Origin: CAZUTO01 sp964623085
GTDB taxonomy: Bacteria > Pseudomonadota > Gammaproteobacteria > Pseudomonadales > GM7GCV1
NCBI GenBank assembly: GCA_964623085.1
Contig: CAZUTO010000003.1
Span: forward strand, 1-64,000
Reading direction: 5' to 3'
Length of the DNA: 64,000 nt
Under the pieces are notes generated by a model that saw nothing but the letters and a program-made list of their open reading frames with translations, made no database searches and was not told the origin of the DNA. This document shows positions 43,096 to 51,572 of this stretch, piece by piece (position 1 is the stretch's first letter; each line of letters opens with the position of its first letter). The position numbers and the translations under genes are program-made.

Positions 43096-44211
43096 TTAGG
43101 AACGATGCCTTTTGCCAAGATATTCCTTAGATTGCATCTCTTGTAGACGACTTTTAGTTCGCTCAAATTCAAAGGACAACCTACCTGCAATATAGAGGTG
43201 CTCAAGCGCATCTTCCGCTGATAGCACGACGTTGACATTGCGATCGTAGAACTCATCGATAAGATTTATAAATCGCCTCGCGGAATCATCGCGCTTATCA
43301 AATACGGGTACACCACTAATAAAAACAGTATGAAATATGCGCGCAATTTCAATGTAGTCATTCTGGCTTCGCGGCCCATCGCAAATCTGATAAAAATCAA
43401 ACCAAACCACGTCTTCACAGACTGCGATAGCTTGGATTTCTCTGCTCTCGATACTGAGCGCTGAGCTACGCTTTATCTCATCTTGATTGGTTACCAAGCG
43501 ACGAAAACTCTCTTCCATTGTAGTTTCTGCGTCACCATCGAGCGGATAGTGGTACAACACCACTCTCTCTAGGAGGCGCAGTCGATAGTCAATACCTGCA
43601 TCAACGTTCACCACTTTAGTATGTTGATTTAGCAGATCGATGGCGGGAAGAAAGCGTGCACGTTGCAGCCCTTCCTTATAAAGATCGTCAGGAACAATAT
43701 TGGACGTTGCAACCAGAGTAACACCTCGATCAAACAACCCTTGCAATAGGTTAGCTAGAATCATGGCATCTGTGATGTCCGTAACGAAAAATTCGTCGAA
43801 ACACAGCACTCGGGCTTCACTCGCTAGTTTATCAGCAACTCGCTCTAGCGGATCCGCCTCACCTTTGAACAACCTTAATTCTTGGTGAACTCGACGCATA
43901 AAACGATGAAAATGCAGACGCAATTTGTTCTCGAATGGCAATGAATCGTAAAAGACATCCATAAGAAAGGTCTTACCTCGACCCACCCCACCCCATAGAT
44001 ACAAACCGCGAACAGGTACTTTTTGTTTATTACTAGAAAGCAAGCTAGACAACCATCCCGCTTTCTCAGGACTAGCGCAAAGTTCTTCGTATAACGATTG
44101 AAGAAGCTTAACCGTGCTTTCTTGGGCTTCGTCATAAGAAAAGCCATCTTGCTTCAGTGCGGATTGATAGTATTCCATGGGCGTTTTTGCAGCCCCAGCA
44201 TTTTCTACCAT
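43096..44211 (-). CDS. zapE: Cell division ATPase ZapE (AFG1 family)
   Basis: AAA-type ATPase that associates with the Z ring in E. coli under stress, 371 aa. The Walker A motif is LWGGVGRGKTFLMDVFY (about 73-90), the Walker B is RVLCFDEFFVTDI, and the sensor region is VATSNIVPDDLYKEGLQR. The start is taken as the ATG at 44211, following the hydrolase stop by 6 bases. An ATG at 44178 is also possible. It forms a two-gene minus-strand unit with the upstream hydrolase. Confidence 0.92.
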   Translation of the reverse strand: MVENAGAAKTPMEYYQSALKQDGFSYDEAQESTVKLLQSLYEELCASPEKAGWLSSLLSSNKQKVPVRGLYLWGGVGRGKTFLMDVFYDSLPFENKLRLHFHRFMRRVHQELRLFKGEADPLERVADKLASEARVLCFDEFFVTDITDAMILANLLQGLFDRGVTLVATSNIVPDDLYKEGLQRARFLPAIDLLNQHTKVVNVDAGIDYRLRLLERVVLYHYPLDGDAETTMEESFRRLVTNQDEIKRSSALSIESREIQAIAVCEDVVWFDFYQICDGPRSQNDYIEIARIFHTVFISGVPVFDKRDDSARRFINLIDEFYDRNVNVVLSAEDALEHLYIAGRLSFEFERTKSRLQEMQSKEYLGKRHRS

Positions 44212-44217
44212 CAGCAA

Positions 44218-44892
44218 TTAGCTCGTTATACTCAAAAACAGTGGGGCTAATCTTGCTCGTAGGTCTATCAATCTTCCGTGAAAAAAGTGCGAGCATTGAC
44301 CCATTAGAAGATACTCAAACGGGGTTTCTAACCCCTCGGCCCAGCGAGTAACGTCCTTGGCATTGACCACTTCATCCTCCGCTCCTTGAACGATACTAAC
44401 TGGCGCCGCAAACTGACTAGGGTACGGATATCGTTCAACAGGTGGCGCTAAAAGCAGGAGGTGCTCAAGCCCATCAACGAAACCTGCACGACTAGCAACA
44501 ACAGCCGACCCAAATGAGAAGCCTGCAAGCAGAAAGCGTGTTTTGCTCGTATTACCTCTAACCCAACGCATAATCGCGTCGAAATCATCACATTCGCCAT
44601 CAAACTCACCATAGGTGCCCTCACTTTCACCCACCCCACGATAATTGAATCTAAGACTATCTAAGCCTGCCTCTCGAGCGGCACGCGCTGCGGTGGTCAC
44701 TACCTTGTTATCCATCGTACCGCCATATTCTGGATGAGGGTGGCAAATAATCACAAGCCAACCATCTTTCTGCTGAACATGCCCAGCAGCTGGCACATCA
44801 GTGCCTCGCGTCATCAGCTCAAGCTTTCCCACCGCACCATCAGCCAAAAAACGATGGTCTTGGTCAGAAAACAATGTCTCTTTTTTCGTCAT
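44218..44892 (-). CDS. Alpha/beta hydrolase (COG2945-type)
   Basis: Predicted serine hydrolase of unknown substrate, 224 aa. The fold motifs are VIICHPHPEYGGTMDNKV (about 47-64), SLRFNYRGVGES and the nucleophile elbow GFSFGS with Ser126. Acid and base candidates are Asp173 (in GAEDEVV) and His202 or His205 (CSHFFHG). No signal peptide is seen, so it is probably cytoplasmic. Its stop is 6 bases from zapE, so they are probably co-transcribed. In Pseudomonas similar hydrolases occur near zapE, but no function is established there that I know. Confidence 0.82.
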   Translation of the reverse strand: MTKKETLFSDQDHRFLADGAVGKLELMTRGTDVPAAGHVQQKDGWLVIICHPHPEYGGTMDNKVVTTAARAAREAGLDSLRFNYRGVGESEGTYGEFDGECDDFDAIMRWVRGNTSKTRFLLAGFSFGSAVVASRAGFVDGLEHLLLLAPPVERYPYPSQFAAPVSIVQGAEDEVVNAKDVTRWAEGLETPFEYLLMGQCSHFFHGRLIDLRARLAPLFLSITS

Positions 44893-45086
44893 CTTTCAGT
44901 TGTCTTTAGTTATCTTTTGGTTTCCTCTAGCCATCAAGGACCCCAAACTAATTCTAATTTTTGTTTGATAGAAACCAGCTATCATATGCACTTAACCAAC
45001 GTACAGTGAAAAACGATACCTGTATTACACTAGTCGATTAGACCATCACTATTGTATTGGAATTCGTATATCTGGGGCAGAATAGC

Positions 45087-46247
45087 TTGAACAAGACCCT
45101 AACAAATTATTTTTGGCCTGCAATCTGTGGACTATTAGTCGCTGCAGTTGTTTGGTTTGCAGCGCCGCAATGGATTACCCCGCAAGCTGATAAGATCGAA
45201 GGTCGCACACTAGATAACGGCCTCGATGCACAGCAAGATCTTTCAGGGCCTATTTCGTATTCAAACGCTGTAAGGCGTGCAGCCCCTTCCGTGGTGAACA
45301 TCTATACGTCAAAAACCGTCACTGTCTACCCAGAGCCGCTGAGCAATGACCCCTTCTTCCAAAGCTATTTTAATAGCTTAGGTAGGCTCCGCCCTTCCAC
45401 CCAGGAACAAAAAAGCCTAGGAACTGGCGTGATCGTAAGCCAAGAAGGCTACGTTATAACAAATGAGCACGTCATCGCCGACGCCGACGAAATCTTAGTA
45501 GCAGTCAATGACGGACGCACTGGCACAGCCGAGGTGGTGGGAACAGACAGCATCACAGACCTTGCTGTTTTGAAAATACAATACGATGACCTTACTCCGA
45601 TTAGCACTGGCGACCCCGAAGCCGCGCAGGTGGGTGACGTAGTCTTAGCGATAGGAAACGCGCAGGGGCTGCAACAAACAGTCACTCAAGGCATTCTGAG
45701 TGCCAAAGGTCGCAACTTGGCGGATATGGACACCTATGTAAACGTCAATTTTCTGCAAACGGATGCTGCCATCAATCAGGGCAACTCTGGTGGGCCGCTT
45801 GTTGATGTATACGGCAATATGATTGGCATTAACTCACGAACATTGCAAAGCGATGGTTCTTTTGGCTTAAGTTTTGCCATTCCTGCAGACATTGTCTCAA
45901 AGGTATTCAGAGACATTGTCGAGCATGGCACCGTGATTCGCGGCTGGCTGGGAGTGGAAGCAGGCGCACTGAGACTTCCCGCAGAAGAAGCATCGGCTTT
46001 TGGATTTGAGGGCGCATTTGTAGTGACAAATCTTTATTCTGGTGGCCCCGCGCACCGTGCAGGCTTAGAACGAGGGGACTTGATCTTTAAAATTAATGGC
46101 AGCGACATCGGTAACGGACGTTACGCATCAAGGGTAATCGCAGACACAGTACCTGGGGAAAATATTGAATTTGAAATTTTACGCGGCAATGAAAAACTAG
46201 CCGTAACAGTGCAAGCAGCACTCCGGCCAGATACGTCGACCAACTAG
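45087..46247 (+). CDS. degS: Membrane-anchored serine protease DegS/AlgW
   Basis: Inner-membrane HtrA-family protease that starts the sigmaE/AlgU response by cutting the anti-sigma factor (RseA/MucA) when its PDZ domain senses misfolded porins. The start is a TTG at 45087 (GGGG upstream), giving 386 aa. A TTG at 45057 would add ten residues. One membrane helix (about 10-27) is followed by the trypsin-like domain with His128 (NEHV), Asp158 (TDLAVL) and Ser234 (GNSGGPL), then a single PDZ domain (about 285-370). One PDZ and an anchor mean DegS rather than DegP. AlgW occupies this position in Pseudomonas. Confidence 0.92.
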   Translation: MNKTLTNYFWPAICGLLVAAVVWFAAPQWITPQADKIEGRTLDNGLDAQQDLSGPISYSNAVRRAAPSVVNIYTSKTVTVYPEPLSNDPFFQSYFNSLGRLRPSTQEQKSLGTGVIVSQEGYVITNEHVIADADEILVAVNDGRTGTAEVVGTDSITDLAVLKIQYDDLTPISTGDPEAAQVGDVVLAIGNAQGLQQTVTQGILSAKGRNLADMDTYVNVNFLQTDAAINQGNSGGPLVDVYGNMIGINSRTLQSDGSFGLSFAIPADIVSKVFRDIVEHGTVIRGWLGVEAGALRLPAEEASAFGFEGAFVVTNLYSGGPAHRAGLERGDLIFKINGSDIGNGRYASRVIADTVPGENIEFEILRGNEKLAVTVQAALRPDTSTN

Positions 46248-46279
46248 GTCATAAAATAGGACTTATTAGGATTAGCGCT

Positions 46280-47608
46280 TTAGCTATCTTTAAGAATTCT
46301 AAATTCCGCTGACTGAGCATGCGCCGTAAGAGACTCACTCCTTGCCAGCACTGAAGCCAATTTACCAAGCTCAGATGACCCTTTCCGAGAGCACCCAATC
46401 ACTGATGACCGTTTCTGAAAATCATACACGCCCAATGGCGATGAAAATCGTGCTGTCGCAGAAGTAGGCAATACGTGATTAGGCCCCGCACAGTAATCAC
46501 CCACTGATTCCGGGGTGTAACGCCCAACAAAAATTGCGCCGGCATTTTTTATCTTGGGTAACCAAGACTCTGCATCATCAAAAGACAATTCCAAGTGCTC
46601 GGGTGCAATGCGGTTTGCGATGTCGATTCCATCATCAAGATCTTTGGCCAAAATCAACGCGCCACGATTTTCAAGGCTTGCTCTAATAATATCTGCGCGC
46701 TCCATTTTGACTAAAAGCTTATTAATGGATGCCTCGACTTGCTGAAGATATTCAGCATCGATACCAATCAAAATTGCCTGGGCAAGCTCGTCGTGCTCTG
46801 CCTGTGAGAACAGATCCATCGCAATCCAATCTGGGTCCGTTTTACCATCGCAAACGATCAGGATTTCTGATGGGCCAGCCAACATATCCAATCCCACCTG
46901 CCCAAAAAGCATCTTTTTCGCAGTCGCGACATAAATATTACCCGGCCCTACTATCTTGTCGACCTTAGGAACGGTATCCGTGCCATAAGCGAGCGCGGCG
47001 ACTGCCTGAGCACCACCGACTGTCATGACTTTGGTCACCCCCGCTACATGAGCCGCTGCCAGCACAACTGGGTCTATCTCACCTTTAGGAGCTGGTGATA
47101 CCATCACAATCTCATTTACCCCAGCGACGGATGCTGGAATAGCATTCATCAATACAGTAGAGGGATATGCTGCCTTACCTCCGGGAACGTATATCCCTAC
47201 TCGCTCGATAGGCGTAATTTGTTGGCCAAGCAAGGTACCAGCAGCATCATGGTAGCTCCATGACTCTTGAAGTTGGTGTTCGTGGTAGCTCCGAATTCTT
47301 GCAGCTGCTTGCTGCATCGCAGACATCTGATCTTCAGGGATTTGTTCAGCAGCAGCGGCAATTTCAGACTCGTGAATACAAAGTTCGTCAACACTACTGA
47401 TTGTTCGGTCGTCAAACTGATTAGTGTAATCAATCAGTGCTTCGTCACCTTTTTCGCGAACACCGCGCAGTACGTTTTCTACAGTAGATGCGACATCTGA
47501 ATCGGAGATCTCATCCCATGCAATAAGCTGGGAAAGCTGAGCCGCGAAATCTTGATCGGTGGAAACTAGCCTTCGCAGTTTCAACGCAGACATATTGTTG
47601 CCGCTCAC
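46280..47608 (-). CDS. hisD: Histidinol dehydrogenase
   Basis: Zinc enzyme catalysing the last two steps of histidine synthesis, histidinol to histidine with NAD, 442 aa. It shows VGIYVPGGKAAYPSTVLMNA, VGGAQAVAALAYGTDTVP, DKIVGPGNIYVATAKK and DLFSQAEHDELAQAIL. The glutamate and histidine pair is in RIAPEHLELSFDD, and GPNHVLPT appears near the C terminus. The GTG start overlaps the hisG TGA (GTGA); an ATG five codons later is the alternative. HisG-hisD at murA is the Pseudomonas order; the other his genes are elsewhere. Confidence 0.96.
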   Translation of the reverse strand: MSGNNMSALKLRRLVSTDQDFAAQLSQLIAWDEISDSDVASTVENVLRGVREKGDEALIDYTNQFDDRTISSVDELCIHESEIAAAAEQIPEDQMSAMQQAAARIRSYHEHQLQESWSYHDAAGTLLGQQITPIERVGIYVPGGKAAYPSTVLMNAIPASVAGVNEIVMVSPAPKGEIDPVVLAAAHVAGVTKVMTVGGAQAVAALAYGTDTVPKVDKIVGPGNIYVATAKKMLFGQVGLDMLAGPSEILIVCDGKTDPDWIAMDLFSQAEHDELAQAILIGIDAEYLQQVEASINKLLVKMERADIIRASLENRGALILAKDLDDGIDIANRIAPEHLELSFDDAESWLPKIKNAGAIFVGRYTPESVGDYCAGPNHVLPTSATARFSSPLGVYDFQKRSSVIGCSRKGSSELGKLASVLARSESLTAHAQSAEFRILKDS

Positions 47609-48225
47609 CCTAATACCTTCTCGATAGCGGCAAGCAGTGGTTTGATACTCTGATGCTTCGTCTTGACGGATGCTTTATTGATGATCAAGCGACTGGATAT
47701 GTCCGCTATCGTTTCCAGCGGCTCCAGCCCATTCGCGCGAAGTGTATTGCCGGTATCGACAACATCCACAATCTCATCGGCAAGATTCATCATCGGCGCC
47801 AATTCCATAGCACCGTAGAGCTTAACGATATCAGCTTGCTGCCCATGCCGTGCATAGTGATCGCGAGCCAATTTGGCATACTTGGTTGCCACTCGTATAC
47901 GGCCCGTTTTTCGTGGCACACCAACAGGCGCCGCCGTCATGAGCTTACATTTTGCAATACCCAAATCTAGCCATTCGTAAAAACCATCACCTACTTGTTC
48001 CAGCAACGTATCTTTGCCCGTGATGCCCATGTCCGCAGCACCGTATTGCACGTAGGTAGACACGTCTGAGCCACGCAGAATAATAAGGCGTAAATTTTTA
48101 TCATTAGTGTCAAATTGAAGTTTACGGCTGAGCTCAATGTCTTCTGCAGGTTCAATACCCACTTTGGACAGTAAAGGCAGGGTTTCCTTCAGGATTCGAC
48201 CTTTTGTAAGGGCAAGCGTCAACAT
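47605..48225 (-). CDS. hisG: ATP phosphoribosyltransferase, short form HisG
   Basis: First step of histidine synthesis, condensing ATP and PRPP. At 206 aa this is the short form lacking the C-terminal regulatory domain. In known systems it works only as a complex with HisZ, a histidyl-tRNA synthetase-like protein, which must be encoded outside this window. Motifs are LTLALTKGRILKETLPLL at the N terminus and the PRPP site EIVDVVDTGNTLRANGL. It lies downstream of murA with a 34-base gap and is coupled to hisD. Confidence 0.95.
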   Translation of the reverse strand: MLTLALTKGRILKETLPLLSKVGIEPAEDIELSRKLQFDTNDKNLRLIILRGSDVSTYVQYGAADMGITGKDTLLEQVGDGFYEWLDLGIAKCKLMTAAPVGVPRKTGRIRVATKYAKLARDHYARHGQQADIVKLYGAMELAPMMNLADEIVDVVDTGNTLRANGLEPLETIADISSRLIINKASVKTKHQSIKPLLAAIEKVLG

Positions 48226-48259
48226 GAGATTATTATAGGCCAGTTAACTTAACGTCGGT

Positions 48260-49522
48260 TCAGGAAGGAACACGCCTTATCGACGCACCAAGCTGCTGAA
48301 ACTTTTCTTCAATACATTCATAGCCGCGATCAATGTGGTAAATACGATCAATCACGGTCGATCCAGAGGCGATAAGGCCTGCTATAACTAGGCTCGCTGA
48401 CGCACGAAGATCCGATGCCATCACCGGCGCTGCATTGAGACTATCGGTGCCCGTCACAATGGCAGTGTTGCCTTCAAGTGCTATTTTTGCGCCCATACGG
48501 TTAAGCTCATGCGTTTGAATCAGACGATTCTCGAAAATCGTTTCGGTCACGGACCCCGTGCCCTCCGCAATGGTATTAAGCGCGGTAAACTGTGCCTGCA
48601 TATCTGTCGGAAAACCAGGATAAGGCGCTGTTACTAAATCTACCGCTTTAGGCCGCTTACCTTTCATATCTAACGATATCCAGTTTTCGCCTTCTTCAAT
48701 TTCAGCACCTGCTTCACGGAGCTTATCAAGTACGGCTCCAAGATATTCGCCAGTGGTATCACGGAGTTTGACACGACCTTGTGTTGCAGCAGCGGCCACT
48801 AAGTAAGTACCCGTTTCAATACGATCTGGCATCACCGCGTAGTCACAGCCATGCAATTTTTCTTGCCCCTGAATTCTGAGCGTATCTGACCCGATACCAT
48901 CTATTTTGGAACCCATTGCAACCAAGCAATTACTCAAATCAATAATTTCGGGTTCTCTCGCCGCGTTTTCGATGATCGTTTCGCCATCTGCTAATGCTGC
49001 CGCCATCAAGAGATTTTCGGTTCCACCCACGGTAACCATGTCCATCCGTATATGGGCGCCTTTCAACCTGCCTTCGGTTGTGGCAATGATGTAGCCGTCA
49101 TCAATCTCGATCTCAGCACCCATTTTCTCTAAGCCTAGAAGGTGCTGATCAACCGGTCGGCTACCGATCGCACAACCCCCAGGGAAGGAAACCTTGGCCT
49201 TACCAAATCGCGCAAGAATGGGCCCCAGCACTAAAATAGATGCCCGCATAGTTTTTACCAACTCATAGGGCGCAGTATGGCTATGCATATTCGTGTTATC
49301 GACTTCAATGGCAAGTTTTTCATCGATAATCGCCTCCACACCCATACACCCCAAGAGCTCGATCATGGTAGTAATATCGTGCAGATGAGGAAGATTGGAG
49401 ATACGCATAGTATCTTCAGTCAGGAGAGTCGCTGCTAATAGGGGTAATGCGGAATTTTTAGCACCAGATATACGAATCTCGCCCGAGAGCGTTTTTCCGC
49501 CCTCGATAATAAGCTTATCCAA
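48260..49522 (-). CDS. murA: UDP-N-acetylglucosamine 1-carboxyvinyltransferase
   Basis: First committed step of peptidoglycan synthesis, transferring enolpyruvate to UDP-GlcNAc, 420 aa. The active-site cysteine is Cys117 in FPGGCAIGSRPVDQHL, the residue modified by fosfomycin in sensitive enzymes. ISGAKNSALPLLAATLL at the N terminus provides the substrate Lys and Asn. It is preceded by ibaG (17 bases) and followed by hisG, as in many proteobacteria. Confidence 0.97.
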   Translation of the reverse strand: MDKLIIEGGKTLSGEIRISGAKNSALPLLAATLLTEDTMRISNLPHLHDITTMIELLGCMGVEAIIDEKLAIEVDNTNMHSHTAPYELVKTMRASILVLGPILARFGKAKVSFPGGCAIGSRPVDQHLLGLEKMGAEIEIDDGYIIATTEGRLKGAHIRMDMVTVGGTENLLMAAALADGETIIENAAREPEIIDLSNCLVAMGSKIDGIGSDTLRIQGQEKLHGCDYAVMPDRIETGTYLVAAAATQGRVKLRDTTGEYLGAVLDKLREAGAEIEEGENWISLDMKGKRPKAVDLVTAPYPGFPTDMQAQFTALNTIAEGTGSVTETIFENRLIQTHELNRMGAKIALEGNTAIVTGTDSLNAAPVMASDLRASASLVIAGLIASGSTVIDRIYHIDRGYECIEEKFQQLGASIRRVPS

Positions 49523-49539
49523 GAATATCTAGCTCCAGA

Positions 49540-49773
49540 TTATCCAGACTCGTCGGGAGTCTGGGTCTTAATATTGACGGCATGCAAACTGCCATCGGCA
49601 ATAAGGTCATTGAGGGCAGCATAGACCATCTGCTGCCGCTTCACTTGATTCAAACCGTCGAAACTGCCGCTAACTACTTTAAAATTGTAATAGTAACCAT
49701 CCGTATCAACGACAACATCCGCATCTTTGATGGTATTACGCACACGTGCTTCCAAATCAGAAATATCTAACAT
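49540..49773 (-). CDS. ibaG: BolA-family protein IbaG
   Basis: Small BolA-like protein, 77 aa, which in E. coli binds monothiol glutaredoxin Grx4 with a 2Fe-2S cluster and takes part in acid resistance and iron-sulfur handling. The BolA core VNVKRQQ-like segment GLNQVKRQQMVYAALNDL and the C-terminal LHAVNIKTQTP are present. It lies between mlaC and murA, its normal place, with 11 bases to mlaC. Confidence 0.9.
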   Translation of the reverse strand: MLDISDLEARVRNTIKDADVVVDTDGYYYNFKVVSGSFDGLNQVKRQQMVYAALNDLIADGSLHAVNIKTQTPDESG

Positions 49774-49784
49774 GAGTGCTAGAT

Positions 49785-50435
49785 CTACAAACCCCAGTTT
49801 TGAATCACGACATCAATATCACCGTCGCTATCTTCCATTGCGCCTTTAAATTGGCTTCGGAATACTGGGCCCAAACTGACGCCATCTAGGAGCGCATTTT
49901 TGATCTGCCAGCGGCCGCTGTCGTTCTTAACCATATTGTACGCCACATCAACGTCTTCAGATCCAGAATGAATTTTCTGGCGCACGCCAACACTAATTTT
50001 AGCTTCATCTCCCTCTCTCGGCGGATCGATTTCATAACTACCATCATTGACATTAATCAGGCCTTTCGCATATGTCTCGATCAAAGACCGACGAAACGTC
50101 TCTGCAAACGCTTGCAATTGCGCTTCCGATGCTTTCCCAAAATATTCACCCATGACACCACGTGTCCAAGAGTCAAAATCTATCCAAGGAGCAATAACCG
50201 CATCTATGTCAGCGTAAAAAGCTTGCGGATCTTCATTAAATCTCGTTTTTGCGTCACCCAGCATCGCAAGCAGCTCATCAGAAATAAGACTGACTGTTGC
50301 ATGAGCCGTTGCCGGAACTTCAGACTGTGCGTTTTGCGCATCTGCGGGTGAAGCTGTTTGAGCCTGAGCAACGGAAAAGCATGCTAATGACCCGACCAAT
50401 AAAGCACCAATAAGTTGTGTGTGAGTTCTAAACAT
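49785..50435 (-). CDS. mlaC: MlaC-family periplasmic phospholipid carrier
   Basis: MlaC shuttles phospholipids between the outer membrane and the MlaFEDB transporter. It has 216 aa from the ATG at 50435 (AGGA 8 bases upstream; a GTG at 50468 is also in frame). The signal peptide ends in AQA|QT near residue 26. FNEDPQAFYADIDAVIAPWIDFDSWTRGVMG-like helices and the C-terminal RWQIKNALLDGVSLGPVFRSQF are MlaC/Ttg2D features. Unusually, mlaF, mlaE, mlaD and mlaB do not flank it: ibaG follows directly and yrbG lies divergent just upstream, where mlaFED would normally be. Confidence 0.88.
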   Translation of the reverse strand: MFRTHTQLIGALLVGSLACFSVAQAQTASPADAQNAQSEVPATAHATVSLISDELLAMLGDAKTRFNEDPQAFYADIDAVIAPWIDFDSWTRGVMGEYFGKASEAQLQAFAETFRRSLIETYAKGLINVNDGSYEIDPPREGDEAKISVGVRQKIHSGSEDVDVAYNMVKNDSGRWQIKNALLDGVSLGPVFRSQFKGAMEDSDGDIDVVIQNWGL

Positions 50436-50485
50436 ACATAAGATCCTACGATAAACCGATTTCGACACTAATCTGTCAAGCCAAC

Positions 50486-50507
50486 CCGCTTAAATGAGCG
50501 GATTTTT
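50486..50507 (+). terminator. Terminator-like hairpin in the yrbG leader
   Basis: CCGCT-TAAATG-AGCGG followed by ATTTTT forms a 5-bp stem and T-run on the plus strand, 74 bases before yrbG. No plus-strand gene lies upstream, so it would act on transcripts entering the yrbG-kds-lpt cluster, or stop antisense RNA from mlaC. The stem is short. Confidence 0.4.
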
Positions 50508-50580
50508 AGGCTGACACCGGGAAGCGGTAACTATACCATTCCGCCCCTTAAATCTGAATAAACCTTTATAGGAAATAAAC

Positions 50581-51543
50581 ATTTCTCTATTCATTGTTGT
50601 TCCACTGCTAATTATCGGGATAGCAGTTCTGGTTTGGGCTGCTGACCGATTCGTGGAAGGTGCCGCAGCAATTGCGGGTCATTTCGGGCTTTCACCACTG
50701 CTAATCGGCTTAACCGTAATCTCAATAGGCACATCAGCTCCAGAAATATTGGTATCAGCCAATGCGGCCATCAATCAATCCAGCGGACTGGCAGTTGGCA
50801 ATGCACTTGGCTCAAATCTAGCAAATATAGGATTAGTTCTCGCTATAACGGCGCTCATTTGTCCGCTGACCGTTCGTCGGTCCATGGCGCGTTCAGAAAT
50901 ACCCATTATGCTCGGTGTGACTTTACTCGCCGGCATCGTGCTGATTAATTCCTATCTAGGTCGCTGGGAGAGCGTGTTTCTCCTCCTATGCCTAATTGTG
51001 TTTCTATTATATTTGACTCAACAAGCCAAAAAAGGTTCCGCGCCAAGCAGCGTGAATCTAGATGTGGAAATTCCAGATAAACCGCTCAAATCAGCGACTT
51101 TTTCAACCATTATCGGGCTAATCGCACTCATTCTTTCGTCTCGGCTTTTGGTTTGGAGTGCATCCGAAATGGCATCACAGTTCGGAGTGAGTGATCTGGT
51201 TATTGGTATCACGGTAGTTGCGGTGGGGACTAGCCTGCCCGAGCTTGCCGCTTCACTTGCCGGCGCGCTGAAAGGTCATTCGGAAATGGCTATTGGCAAT
51301 ATTCTCGGGTCAAATATTTTCAACCTGCTCGCAGTGTTACCCATCGCTGGCGTTATTTACCCCACTCAGATTGAAGGTACTAGTTTTGTCCGAGATTTCG
51401 GCACCGTGTTTGCTCTTAGCGCTCTCCTTGCGGCGGCATGCATTTGGAAAACGAGGCACCAGCAAACTGGGCAACTAGGAAGACCCTTAGGGGCTGCCAT
51501 GTTGTTACTTTATGTCGGCTATTACTTCTGGCTGTTACTATAG
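50581..51543 (+). CDS. yrbG: Sodium/calcium exchanger-family protein YrbG, AUU start
   Basis: Inner-membrane cation antiporter of the CaCA family, 320 aa, with two inverted repeats of five helices. The paired signature motifs are GTSAPEILVSANA with GNALGSNLANI, and GTSLPELAASLAG with GNILGSNIFNLL. The coding frame continues upstream of the first GTG (50653) through a clear first helix. An in-frame TAG closes it at 50569. Between them the only start with a ribosome site (AGGAA, 6 bases away) is ATT at 50581. Starting at 50653 would lose helix 1. It begins the yrbG-kdsD-kdsC-lptCAB series; its role there is not known. Confidence 0.85.
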   Translation: MSLFIVVPLLIIGIAVLVWAADRFVEGAAAIAGHFGLSPLLIGLTVISIGTSAPEILVSANAAINQSSGLAVGNALGSNLANIGLVLAITALICPLTVRRSMARSEIPIMLGVTLLAGIVLINSYLGRWESVFLLLCLIVFLLYLTQQAKKGSAPSSVNLDVEIPDKPLKSATFSTIIGLIALILSSRLLVWSASEMASQFGVSDLVIGITVVAVGTSLPELAASLAGALKGHSEMAIGNILGSNIFNLLAVLPIAGVIYPTQIEGTSFVRDFGTVFALSALLAAACIWKTRHQQTGQLGRPLGAAMLLLYVGYYFWLLL

Positions 51544-51572
51544 CCAATAGTGAGTTCAATTAGACACAAACC

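Noticed and set aside
44966..44984. Inverted repeat TGATAG...CTATCA upstream of degS
   Set aside because: Only six bases per arm, no clear promoter around it; could be chance.
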